64,000 nucleotides of DNA from Epiperipatus broadwayi (lineage: Eukaryota; Onychophora; Udeonychophora; Euonychophora; Peripatidae): contig JAQFVV010012403.1 in NCBI GenBank assembly GCA_028023455.1, forward strand, positions 742,001 to 806,000. Reading direction: 5' to 3'. Positions within the stretch are counted from its first letter, which is position 1. Each line of letters opens with the position of its first letter. The notes under the pieces are model-generated. The model was given only the letters and a program-made list of their open reading frames with translations, searched no databases and had not been told where the DNA came from. The position numbers and the translations under genes are program-made. Below are positions 23,169-33,936 of the stretch, piece by piece.

Positions 23169-24399
23169 TGTGTCTTTGTCATGTGTATGGTCATGTGTAT
23201 CAGTTGCTTGAGACCTGAGTTTAAATTCCTCTATTTACATAACCTACAAATGTAGACCATTGGAAAAAGTATACCTACAGTTATCAAGATGTTTTATTTT
23301 ATTTTGTTTAATTTGTATTATTGCATGTTTTAATTATAGATTAAATACTAATACATTATCCATTTTATATTTTTTGTAATACAATTATGTGTATATATTA
23401 TCTATTTTGATAATATATAGTTTTATAGAAGAAAAAATAATATTAATGTTCTCTCCCCAATTTTAACGTTAAGCACAGAGAATAAGATTTGTATTAATCT
23501 ACTGGTCAAAAAAAAGATGTGTTTTCATACTTTTAATATTTTTTTTAATTATACTATTGTATCCATAGATGGCAATTATATTAACATAAAAGAAAATATA
23601 TCAATACAAATTCTTTTGACAATCCTTCAGAACTAAAATTATTATGTTATCTACTAGTAAAAAAAATGTTATTTAAAAACATTATTTAATACTCATTCAT
23701 GTGTGTTATTCCGTATAGTAAATCCTTCTGCATATCCATCTTATTTGGTTTCATACCCTTCATAGATACCCCAAAAATATTGAACACTATGTAATATGTT
23801 TTAGACACATCTCTACTACCAGACTTTTAATATATATGTAGTATGTGAAGCTTTTTAATATATTTTAATCTAAAAATTACATTAACCAAAAAAAATACTA
23901 TACGGTATATAGTTTTAATAAATATGAATATATATATACAGATGTTTTTTGGCAATATATACAAAGTTGGGTGCCCATAATTATGATGCACATGTTTTTA
24001 TACTAATATTTAAAAAAATTACATGTACACATTACAGCACCAGCAAAAATTTAATTACTAAAAAAATATATACAATAATTTTACTGTATAACTTCAGTAC
24101 TTAAAGGGCATATCGTCAGATATTTTTAAATATATAAAGTCAGGAATATTTTCTGCATATATATATAAGAAAAATAATAATCTGCTGTGTGTGCGCATAA
24201 GAACAAAAGAAATGCCATATACACAGCTATTTATAGAAACTAGTAATAAAAGGTTAAAAAGGCGACTAAGAATTAGAACTAAGCAGACAAATAATTAGGC
24301 AATATTTTTATTCTAGATAAATACATAAGAAAATATCTATACTACTGAAATAGATTATTTGGTCTGATTCTGACAAAAAATAATGATTAAATTATTCAA

Positions 24400-24500
24400 T
24401 TTTTTTTTCTCTCATGTGTTATAGCATCAGCCGGGAAGTGAACCCGCTAACCCGGAACAACTACTTGTAAAGCAGCTGTCTTTGACCTCTCGACCCCTAA
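24400..24500 (-). mobile_element. tRNA-derived SINE, family 1
   Basis: The minus strand begins near GGTCGAGAGGTCAAAGACAG, has the anticodon-arm-like CTGCTTTACAAGTAG, then GGGTTAGCGGGTTCACTTCC and GATGCTATAACACATGAG with poly(A). It is nearly identical to the copy at 7421-7520. Confidence 0.85.
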
Positions 24501-25525
24501 TGAATTTGTTTAAAGAAAATACATGTTTTGCAAAACAAGGAGTCCCCAGAAAGTGCTCCATTGTGTAAAAGCAGATTTAATTAAAATGTATCACAGAGAT
24601 TATAAGAAATTTATTCCAAGAAAAGACTGAAGTTCTGTTGTTTATTTCCGAATTAAAAGGAATGTATAGAAAGTTAATTAATTGAAATTAAACTTATTTC
24701 TCTTTCCTAACCAAAGAGTATAGATTAAGGAAAATATCTGTTGTTCTTAGATTATATTGTTATTTTATTTAAAAAAAATAGAAACTTTTTTTTTCTTCTA
24801 AATGTTCTGAAAGATCAGCCTGAGCAATTAAATCCAGCTACTGCAAATATTGGAAGTGTTAATTTCATGAGAGTAAAAAAAAGGGGGAAAGAATGGGAAA
24901 TGAAAATGAAAGGAAATAAGATAAAGAGAGGTTTACTAGAAATCATAGCCAACAAGACATTGCGGCTGTTGAGTTAGCCCAAAATTTATTAAAACTGAGA
25001 ATATTTCTATGGGAATTGCTAAAATCATGCATTACTAAATATCCATAGGTCTTCATCATTGGCTTCCTGAAGTTCTACCCATGTTGCCACCTTATGTAAG
25101 TCAGAAAACTATCCAACTATCGCATAGCCAATGTTTATTTATCAAAGAAACAAAGATGAAGCAATATGCTGAGAAGCATATAACTAGCGATCAACTTTTA
25201 AGGAATGAAACCAGGCATTGTATAACCAACTATGAAGCAGTATATAAAAATGCAAAGAAAAAAACTACACTATTGTTATCAGTGAAAATAGACAAGAAGT
25301 TATTCTGATTAGAATTATACATCAAGATATGCATATACAGAGAGAAATACCTACTGGCATTTTGAATGACGCATAGTGGAGTGATATATATGGTGTATAT
25401 ATTATTTGAAATCTTTTACAAGAAACTGTTAAACAAGCTAAGAGAAAATGTCAGGAAAATTAAATATAAATCTACTACTGGAGAAATAATTTGATTTGCT
25501 GAATTTAATTTATAAAAAAAAGAGG

Positions 25526-25625
25526 GTAGTCTTTTGATAGCCAGGTACGGCCACTTGACGGTGTTGTTTATGTGTAAAAACACATAAAAATGCCGTACTT
25601 ATGGCTAATACGACACTTTTGTTGT
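25526..25625 (+). repeat. Single terminal segment of an inverted-repeat transposon family
   Basis: GGGTAGTCTTTTGATAGCCA is followed by CACTTGACGGTGTTGTTTAT and GTGTAAAAACACATAAAAAT, matching the ends at 28197, 29377, 30056 and 31537. A small hairpin follows (TGGCTAATAC/GTATTAGCCA). No partner end was seen nearby. Confidence 0.75.
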
Positions 25626-27479
25626 ATTAGCCATTTTAGAAATGAAGAATATACATGAATTAACTTTTTATGGATTTTAATAGACCAATGCTAGTGAAAT
25701 CAGAAAAAATAAAAAAGATAATGGAAACATGAGAGAATTCACGTAGAAGCAAAGAAAAGCTGAATACATTTATTAAAACCTGGAGAAAAATTTTCAGAGG
25801 AAACTCATTCACAGTAAAAATTGTCTAAAACTTTCATATTTAAATCAGGGGTGTTCAAGCTTTTGATATTTTTGAGTCACATTGAAAAAAGAAGAGTTGT
25901 TTTGATTGATGTTAAATATACAAACATTACCGAAATCCGATAAGCAAAAAAAAAACCGTCTGTGTGTAATATTTGTGATATCCATCATCAAAGTTAAGCA
26001 AAAAAGTCCTTAAATAGTAATCCTAATTAAGCAGTGACTCATTCAGAATCTTTTAAAATCATCGAGCAGGTTCCAAGTTTGTGATCACTAATGTAGAGAA
26101 TGTATATATAATAATAAGATATTGATGTTTTTTTTATTATAAAAATAAAAGGGTGAAACATAAAATTAGTTCAATATTTGATATTGTATTTGAGTACTTA
26201 TATAAGTTTAGTTTAATAACATTGTGATACATAATCACAAAAAAGTCTCATAATGTTTTAAATAAGTTTATAATTTTGCATTAGTCCACATTTATAACCA
26301 TCCTAGACAGCATGTGGTTCTCAGGCCACAGGTTGGCTGTCCCTACTTTAAATCTAAAACTATTCTGCTTAGTAATTTTTTTGAAAGAAACCTTTTGCAA
26401 CTCTGCCAAAATTGATTGATAGTTATGCTGTATTAAATTAAATGTATTATATCTTAATAGCTTCATAATTAGACCAAAATATTACACTCATTAATTATGT
26501 ATGTCAAACATGAGCGCCATCTTTAGGTATGGTTATCATTTCAGAGATGATACAAAATTCAAATTATTTTTGTCATTGGTTCTTTCCATCGTTGAATATT
26601 AATCAATCATTTAGAATCCTAACTCTGAACAAAAATATAGCTTAGTACAATCAAATCATTAGTAAATTAAATATATTTTTCTAGAAAATAAAGTTGGTCT
26701 TTATCATTCTTCTAGATGGAAATATAGCGGGCTTAAATGTTTTTACAAAATCATAAATCAACAACATATTCTGATATAATTTCAACTCTTATGAGCATGA
26801 TACTCATTCTGCTTCTGTCTATTATAGTCAAGTTTCTTATTCCAATGTCCTTAAATTTTCTCCTTCATTCAAGCGGCCTTCTTTATACAATCACATTTTT
26901 AATAATACTAATCATGTTAATTTAGATCATAAACAATTTTACAATATTCTTTAATTTGAATGTCATTTTTGATTAATTTATTTTTATTTTATGTATGTAT
27001 TTATATTTCTTTTTACTTCTTTGTTTGTTATTTCATTGAATTATTATTATGTTGTATCCTTTGTATTTATTCCCTTTACTGCTTTAATGTGCAACCTGTA
27101 ATTGGTTATATATTTTGTTTAGCTCTTAAGTAGATGAATTGAATTATTATTGTTATTTTATACCTATCTAATAAATGTCTCTAATTTTATTTATGCGAAG
27201 CTAAGTATCCGGGAATAATAATGAAAATGTATTGTATTGAATTCTATATAATTCTCTTTGATAATAATTCTCTCCCACAATTATATAAATTGTGCCCATT
27301 TACATTCATGTTAGCAGTCACCTTGAAATTCACACACATTATTAATTGATTATGTGAGACATGATCATCATCAACCTAATGATCATTTCTTACCATATGT
27401 CCCTTCACAAGTATTTATTTCATCATTTTATCCCATTATATAATTGGCTGTTTAATGGAATAAGCTGTACATGTTTCAT

Positions 27480-28196
27480 TCACTACAGGCATACATACAT
27501 ACATCATCATCATCAATTTCAATTGGTATTGATTCACTGCAGAATGATTTTTCCAAGTTTAATACATTTTTTTCATATTTTCACCTCTCTTTTCCACATT
27601 ATTCCAGACAACTTACTTTTTCTATTCATCTCAAATGCAGTTTCTTTCTAGGTTTTTCACAATTCTTTACAATCCAATCTAAAGCGCCAACTCTCCATCT
27701 GTTACCATCTCTTTTAGAAATATGTCCAACACAGTTCTATTTCATTCTCTTAATTTTTTCTATGATGTCAGCAATACTTGCTTGTTCTCTCATCCATGTA
27801 TTTCATTTTTGATCTCTTATTATTATTCTTATCATACACTTTCCCATACTCTCTTGAGTACTTTGTAATCTCTCTATTGTACTTCTGTTAAATGTCAAAG
27901 TCAGATCAATAAGAAAATACTGTTAAATCATATCTATAAAAAAACCTTTTCAAACACAGTCATATTTTCTTTTAATACTAAATTATTTCTACCAAAAGCT
28001 CTCCTCCATCCAAGTTTAATTCTATCATTAATTTCATCCATTATGTTTCCATTTATATTAATAATTTGATCAAGATATTTGTATTGTTAACTTCTTTTAA
28101 TTTAAGATTGTCAATCTTTATTTTTTCTGAGAATATCCATTGAATGTTACTTTAGTCTTTTGTAGCATTTATTTTTCATCTGATAACTCTTAGAAC
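27480..28196 (-). pseudogene. RTE-type LINE, 3' part (antisense)
   Basis: The minus strand encodes, with stops and frame changes, MNATKTKVTFNGYS, then a DGNIMDEINDRIKLGWR-like segment, IERLQSTQESMGKCMIRIII, RDQK-NTWMREQASI and KRDGNRWRVGALDW. This is the order of the post-catalytic and C-terminal parts of RTE reverse transcriptases (LRIAQRxMERxMLGISLRD, then RR-W-W-GH-R-DNRW). It ends TGATGATGATG on the minus strand, a common RTE-like tail. The upstream part continues at 29378 beyond a nested insertion. Confidence 0.8.
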
Positions 28197-29377
28197 GGTA
28201 TTGTATTTTTATACCACACCAGGCCACTTGATGGCATTATGTACAGTTTAAAACACATAAATATAATATTACCTGGCCGGCCTTTCTTTATTGTCTGATT
28301 TCTGTTATTATATTTATATTTAAAAAAAAAAAGTGTAAATTAATTTATCTACTTATTTTTTATTGGAAACGAAGAAGTTGCTTTTAAAAATACGCTTTTA
28401 TTTTAATAACGTTACCGTGCCAGACTTTTTTTTTGTCTTTGTTGTCCGATTTCAGGTATTATTTTGAGATTAAAAAAAAAAAGTCCATTTTGGATTGAAA
28501 ACAAAGTATAAATTAATTTATCTACTTATTTTTTATTGAAAACGAACAAGTTGCTTTTGGTTTTTGCTTTTAAAAACACACTTTTATTTTAATAACCTTA
28601 CCATGCCAGACTTTTTTGTCTTTATTGTCCAATTTCAGGTATTATTTTAAGATTACAACAAAAAAAAAACATGTATCGATTAATTGTGACGGCATCAGCA
28701 AGCGCATCAATGTGCAGGAAGGGGGAATAATGGTTTAGTCTATCGACTTGAAACAGCAACTTGTGAAATATGGAAGAGTCAGGGAGGGGAAATATGTCAG
28801 TGCGTAGCGCTGGAAGGTGGGGGGGGCAGATGTTTTGCCGATCCGAAGAATTGTCCAAAAGATGCAGTAGTCTAAGCAAACCAACCTTACAATATCCAAA
28901 ATGAGTTGCAACCTCAGCCATTTTATTTGTCTCATGTGTGTTCTCATGTAAACGTGAGTTTTCACATAAGTTCTGTGCAATGGTGCTTGTACCTACTCTT
29001 TTCCAAGTGTTAAAAACCTTGGAAGTTATGTATGGAAGTGCGGTGATGGGCTTAAAATTATTACTATGTAATACTACATCAGGCAGGATGTAAGATCATT
29101 ACTTGGAATGTTCATTTCAAGAGCTATGGCCAATTGATTTCTATACACCCTCACAGGATATTGTAGCGATCTCTGAAGTATGTGTATTTGCATAGTTTCA
29201 CGAAGCATGACAGTGGGCTCTAATATTGATGTGCAATGACTTCTAGGCCTGCTAATGGCTAAAATGAACAGAACTGTTCTATAGGCTGTAAGTTTGGCTG
29301 CATAAACAGCATTTTTATGTGTTTTTGCATATAAAAAGTGCCATCAAGCGGTTGGTATTGTCTAAAAATAGAGTACC
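28197..29377. mobile_element. Nonautonomous terminal-inverted-repeat transposon nested in the RTE LINE
   Basis: The ends are GGTATTGTATTTTTATACCA and, reverse-complemented, GGGTACTCTATTTTTAGACA, both followed by CRCTTGATGGCA and AAAACACATAAA. It separates two parts of one RTE reverse transcriptase frame. CTTAGAAC (28189-28196) and CTTAAAAC (29378-29385) flank it and may be an 8-bp target duplication with one mismatch. Inside, 28290-28660 holds about two copies of a 180-bp unit. No transposase was found. Two 81-99 codon minus-strand frames inside look fortuitous. Confidence 0.78.
28290..28660 (+). repeat. 180-bp tandem repeat inside the nested transposon
   Basis: TGCCAGACTTTTTTTTTGTC at about 28420 recurs at about 28600. 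ATTAATTTATCTACTTATTT with TTTATTGRAAACGAA recurs at about 28342 and 28510. Roughly 2.3 units are present. Confidence 0.85.
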
Positions 29378-29570
29378 CTTAAAACATTTCCTCAAGGTCT
29401 AAAGTATTTGCAAAAACAACCATATCATCTACAAAATCTACATGATTTAAATAATTTTCATTCACTCTTACTCTCCTAGTTTGCCATTTTTAAACCACAT
29501 AATACTTCCTGTAAAACTGCTGTAAAAACTTTTGGAGATATGAAATCACTCTGTTATCTTAATATTCATA
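29378..29570 (-). pseudogene. RTE-type LINE, reverse transcriptase palm fragment (antisense)
   Basis: The minus strand reads VISYLQKFLQQFYRKYYVV, RVRVNENYLNHVDFVDDMVV and FANTLDLEEMF. This matches the RTE palm: GDxISPKLFxAxLE, then the catalytic FADDIVLFA box, here FVDDMVVFA with both aspartates kept. The frame stops where the nested transposon begins and resumes at 28196 with MNATKTKVTF, so the two pieces were one element. Confidence 0.85.
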
Positions 29571-29621
29571 TACATTAATTTTTTTTTAGCATCTTATATA
29601 CACATTATTGCAATTTTTATA

Positions 29622-29793
29622 TCTTTCTTTATTTTGCTTACAGTTTCGACTGTCCTACAGTCTTCATCAAAGCTCTATAATTTTCATTTCTCTCTTTACA
29701 CTACAGTTGTAGAGAGAGAAGTAGAGAAGTGAAAGTTATAGAGAGTTCTGATGAAGACTGCAGGACAGTTGAAACTGTAAGCAAAATAAAGAA
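29622..29793. repeat. Palindrome carrying hammerhead-like motifs
   Basis: The left arm CTTTCTTTATTTTGCTTACA with GTTTCGACTGTCCT is complementary to the right arm AGGACAGTTGAAACTGTAAG with CAAAATAAAGAAGG. The centre has AGAGAG-rich sequence, also partly complementary. The right arm on + contains CTGATGA (29748-29754), one extra A, GACTG...CAGTT (five pairs including G-U), then GAAAC and TGTA. The layout equals that at 18.7-18.9 kb with a different flank. Confidence 0.88.
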
Positions 29794-30055
29794 GGAATTA
29801 TCCATTAAAGTGTATATGAGGAGATGATAAAAAAAATAACAGTATCATTTTATTTTTATCACTATATTTCTGAGATGTTGAATCTTATTTTTTTCTTTTA
29901 AAAAAGCAAAAATTAATTAAATTTTTAAATATTTATTTTTAACTGACATTAATAAATATCTGTATAATATCTTTCTAAAATCAAAAGATAAGCTTTTTAA
30001 AAAATAACTTAATAAATTAGATATAGATTATACTTTGTAATCAAGTATTTTCTTT

Positions 30056-31537
30056 GGTTGTCTTTTGATAGCTGGTCACAGCCGCTTGATGGCATTGTTT
30101 ATGTGTTAAAACACATAAAAATGTCGTTTCCGTGGACTATACTTACAGCTAAGAAAACAGTTGTGTTTATCTTAGCCATTGCAGGCTGCTTGATGGTTTT
30201 GCACAGAAATATTACAGCTTGTTTTGTGCTTCGAGACACTTCATGCAAATTTGCACAATTCACTGATCACTACCATATCGCCTGAAGGTGTTTGGATTTC
30301 AAGTGGCCACAAGTTTTGATATTTCCATAGCAGAGTAATTTAATTTCTACTTAAATCATGCAGTGTGACTCACTAAGAATTGTCACACTATCCCCACCCT
30401 TCCCTACTCAACATGAATTTTGCAAAATATTGGGAAAGGGTAGGGCCAAACACGTTTTGTCCGAACTCACATGAAAACTCATGCTTTCATGAGAAATTAT
30501 ATGAGACAAATAAAATAGAGCACAAATTGTGCCACCTACCAATGTCGGTCACGCTCCTGCAACTGAACGTATTACATTCCTAAAAATAAAATATTAAAAA
30601 TAGTAGTAGGAAAAAATAAAAGGATCAAAAAATGTCATTAATAGTAAGAGCAAAATAGAAATCATGTAATTAAAATCATCATACAGCCAAAAAATAAATT
30701 GCCGTATTTTAAATCTGAAAAAATAAAACGAAAAGTGTAAAAGTCTGAAGTTTTGGTGTTATTGTAATTTTTTGTGTGCTGGTGTGTTGAAAGAAGCAAA
30801 AAATGTAATTAATAGGAAAAGTTTTTTAAAAAAATGGCAAAATAGACATCACGTAATAGAAATAAAGCCAAAAAACCACCGTATAGTCACCGTCTTTTAA
30901 AAAAAAAGACAACGAAAGTTGGAAAAGTCAAAAGTTTTGATCTTATTTTAATTTTTTTGGGGGGAGGGGGGGGGTTGAGAAATATTTGTCTTCACTGAGA
31001 CAAAAGATAGAGACCAAAGTTATTTTTTGTTTGTTTTGATTTTTAAAAAAGATAATAAAAATTGGTTTTAAAAATAAAAATTTTAGTATATCAGTGGTAT
31101 ACAAATAAAGGCAAAAAAAATATTGCCTTGTAGGCCAAAAAAAAAGTGGCCGTATTTTTAAACAAACAAAAAAAAGAAAATGAAACTTGAAAAAGTCAAA
31201 AGTCTTGATCTTATTTTAATTGGGGGTGGGGGTGTATTGAGAAATACTTTGTAAAAATTAGAGACAGAAGTTATTTTTGGGTTTTTATTTTTTAAAAAAG
31301 GTAATAAAAATTGATTTCAAAAATAAAAGTTAAAGCCAAAAAAAAAATTGCCATATAGCCAAAAAAAAAAAAAAAAAACACTAAAAATAAAATATTAAAA
31401 GACCAAGTTGAAAAAATTTAAGAGATCAAAAAAAGTTGCCGTATTTTTAAAATCGTCGCCCAGTAACGTTACCTTTTATTGTTTTAACACATAAACAATG
31501 CAGACGAGCAGCCATGACTGGCTATCAAAAGACAACT
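30056..31537. mobile_element. Terminal-inverted-repeat transposon, 1.48 kb, with internal degenerate tandem repeats
   Basis: The left end is GGTTGTCTTTTGATAGCTGG, followed by GCCGCTTGATGGCATTGTTT and ATGTGTTAAAACACAT. The right end is the complement: TTTTAACACATAAACAATGC, then GCCATGACTGGCTATCAAAA and GACAACT. The ends match over about 60 bp. The interior 30590-31440 is a degenerate array in which GCCAAAAAA...GCCGTATTTTTAAA, AAAAGTCAAAAGTYTTGATC and TTATTTTAATT with G-runs recur three or four times. No transposase was found, and no clear target duplication. Confidence 0.85.
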
Positions 31538-31794
31538 TTAATATGGATTTACACTAAATCATAGTAACCATTTTTAAATTGAAAGAAATATATGTCAGTA
31601 ATTTTTTCATATTTTTACAAAATTAACTTATGGACGCATAAATTCAAGGCTGTTTACTTGTGATTTATGTATACAATATTTTCTTATGTCAATTTAAAGT
31701 AACAATGAGTGATATTCTTGCTTACTTTTGCATATTTCTGATAAATATCATTGAGGAGACTTTAGAATCGATTCAGCTTCTTTATTTGGTATTA

Positions 31795-32395
31795 GTTTGG
31801 TTGTATTATAGTGGTAAGGAATGGGATAAAAGAATAGATGCATTAATAAAGAATAGTGAGTTGGAAAGGTGGAGAACTAGTATGGAGAGTAAAAAAAAGT
31901 TTAAATATATATAGAAGTAAACGGAACATTGGGTGCAAGTTAATTTATGATAATAGCAAGGTAAGTAGTTTATTGTTTAAGGCTCGAACGGGATCTTTAG
32001 CAACAAGAGAATATACATATAAATGGAAAAATATGGGTGATTTAGTCTGCAAATTGTGTAAGGAAGGCATAGAAAATATTAGGCATCTGTTGATTAAATG
32101 TAAATGCTTGAAAGCAGAAAGGGTACAAATAATGAACTTATGGAAGAATAAATATAAACAAAGTGATTATACAGAAAGTGGGTTATTGGTTTTTATGCTG
32201 GATTTGGGAAAAGACAAGGAGGATTTAGATATAAAGGCCATAGAGTTGACAAAGATTATGTCGTGGAAATGAGATGGAGCAGATTATGGGAAAACAGGGT
32301 GGGGAATGGAAAGGGAGGTAAAGTGGCTAACAGGTTTCTCTGGGCATAGTTTCTGAGAGATTCCTGATTCCGTTTAAGAAGTCACAGTGCATCAC
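31795..32395 (+). pseudogene. LINE 3' end with CCHC finger (copy 2)
   Basis: It begins at YYSGKEWDKRIDALIKNSEL and continues ERWRTSMESKKKFKYI. After a one-base frame change it reads FKARTGSLATREYTYKWKNM, GDLVCKLCKEGIENIRHLLI and KCKCLKAERVQ to KAIELTKIM. The finger keeps both cysteines of CKLC and the histidine. The 3' end is GTCACAGTGCATCACATCTC. Copy 3 begins within about ten bases, so two 3' ends lie head-to-tail. Confidence 0.88.
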
Positions 32396-32399
32396 ATCT

Positions 32400-33700
32400 C
32401 AGTTATGTTGAAGATGTGCACAAGGGTGGGTAAAAAGAAGATATTAAATTTAGTGAAGACAAATCAAAATTTAGTGAAGACAAATCAAAAATAATGATAG
32501 TAAATTCTGGGGAAAGAGAAGAGAAAGAATTTTATTAGGAGATATAAAGTTAAATGTGGTAAATTGGTAATTCTTAAGTAATCAGAGAAATTGCTTGGAT
32601 GAATGGGAGAAAAAATTGATAAATGAAGCAAAGAAAAGAAAGGGGATGATAAAGAAATTAATGGTGTTTTTATACAATAAATATGATGAAGTAAGAATTG
32701 TATAGAAAGGGAGTGGCAATAGCAGGGTTAACTTATGGTAATGATGTATTATGTGTTAGTAAAGGAGTGCTAGATTATTTAGAAAAAGTATAAAAAGAAA
32801 TAAGAAGACATGCATTAGTTGCAGATATGTGGATGATGTAGAAGGCAATTCAGGGAGAAATGGGACGATCAAGTTTTTATATGAGAGATACAAAAAGCAA
32901 AATGAAAATGTTTGGTAGATTGCAATTTATAGATAGTAAGAGAATAGCCAAAATAGTATTTAATTGGGTTATGAGTAAAAGACAGGCAACAAGATGGATG
33001 AGAAAGGTAGTATGGTAAGCAGAAGATTTGGATAAATACTTTATGTCAGTATACTTGTACAAAAGATGGGATGATTGTGTTAGGATTGTTGAATGTTATA
33101 GTGGTAAGGGATAGAAGAATAGATGCATTAATAATAAATAGGGAGTTGGAGAGATGGAGAATTAGTATGGAGAGTAAAAAGAGGTTGAATATATATAGAA
33201 GTAAACAGAATATTGAGTGAGTTAATTTACCATAATAGCAAGGAAAGTAGTTTACTGTTTAAGGCTTAAACAGAATAGTTAGCAACAAAGGAATATACAC
33301 ACAAATGGAGAATGTGGGTGATTTAATCTGCAAGTTGTGTAAGGAAAGCATGCAAAATATTAGGCATCTGTTAATTGAATGTAAATGTTCACAAGCAGAA
33401 AGGGTTCAAATAATGAAGTTGTGGGAGAATAAATATAAACAAAGTGATTATATAGAAAGTGGGTGCTTGGTTTTTATGCTGGGTTTGGAAAAAGATAAGG
33501 GGGATCTAGATATAAAGGTCATAAAGTAGACAAAAATGATATTGTGTAAATGAGAGGAAGTAGGTGGAGAAGAATATGGGAAAAACTCAAAATGGTGAAG
33601 TGGAAAGGGAAGATAAGGTGGCTAACAGGTTTATTTAGACCTAGTGGCTGAGAGATTCCTGACTTTGATAAAGGAGAATCCATAGCGCATCACATCTCGT
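32400..33700 (+). pseudogene. LINE reverse transcriptase thumb to 3' end (copy 3)
   Basis: It starts just after the catalytic FADD region at the YGSYAEDM-like YVEDVHKGG segment. It covers LSNQRNCLDEWEKKLINEAK, YDEVRIV, LTYGNDVLCVSKGVLDYLEK, EMGRSSFYMRDTKSKMKMFG, VVWxAEDLDKYFMSVYLYKR and CKLCKESMQNIRHLLIEC, and ends CCATAGCGCATCACATCTCG. Many stops and frameshifts are present. A direct duplication, TTTAGTGAAGACAAATCAAA, occurs near 32450-32485. Confidence 0.88.
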
Positions 33701-33834
33701 ATAGAATAAAAAAATCATTTTTTTTCTATTTTTTTTTTTTTTTTTTGCTAAAATTATTTGAAACTCAAAACAAATATTCTGTCATTAGAAATGCATATGT
33801 ATGAATGCAAAGTAATTGGAAAATGAGTGAAAAT

Positions 33835-33936
33835 TGGTCGAGAGGTCAGCGCGACTGCCTTGCACTTGCAGGCAGTTGCCCGGGTTGCGGGTTCGCGTCC
33901 CGGTTGATGCTATGACACTTAAAAAAAAAAAAAAAA
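33835..33936 (+). mobile_element. tRNA-derived SINE, family 1, plus orientation
   Basis: TTGGTCGAGAGGTCAGCGCG (A box) is followed by GACTGCCTTGCACTTGCAGG, CCCGGGTTGCGGGTTCGCGT (B box) and CCCGGTTGATGCTATGACAC, with a 16-base A tail. This is the best-preserved tRNA head of the family in the window and the only one in the DDX49 orientation. Confidence 0.88.

Larger units (their letters stand above)
22590..23245. repeat. Inverted pair of hammerhead family B repeats
   Basis: The left arm (22590-22810, minus) and right arm (23035-23245, plus) are complementary: GGGATTTGAACTCAGG with CCTGAGTTTAAATTCCT, AATCTCCCACAGATATATAC with its counterpart near 23090, and TTTATATTAAGATAGCAATT with TTGTTATCTTAATATAAACC. 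A spacer of about 220 bp begins with unrelated sequence and contains GATGGTTGAATAGTTGGAAG, also seen at 39200. Each arm carries one ribozyme-like motif. Confidence 0.88.

Noticed and set aside
24741-25308. Two open frames (78 and 75 codons) as a host gene
   Set aside because: No domain, splice-linked continuation or start context supports a gene; they may be remnants of an unknown transposon.
27361-27812. Open frames of 96 and 113 codons on the + strand
   Set aside because: They lie opposite the antisense RTE LINE whose minus-strand peptide matches a known family; the + frames are low-complexity H/F/S-rich shadows.
28622-28980. Minus-strand open frames of 99 and 81 codons
   Set aside because: They overlap each other in different frames inside the nested transposon and show no recognisable domain; no relative is seen in the sister element at 30056.
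32460-32486. Microsatellite or regulatory repeat in LINE copy 3
   Set aside because: It is a single duplication of a short piece (TTTAGTGAAGACAAATCAAA) inside the LINE and needs no separate explanation.
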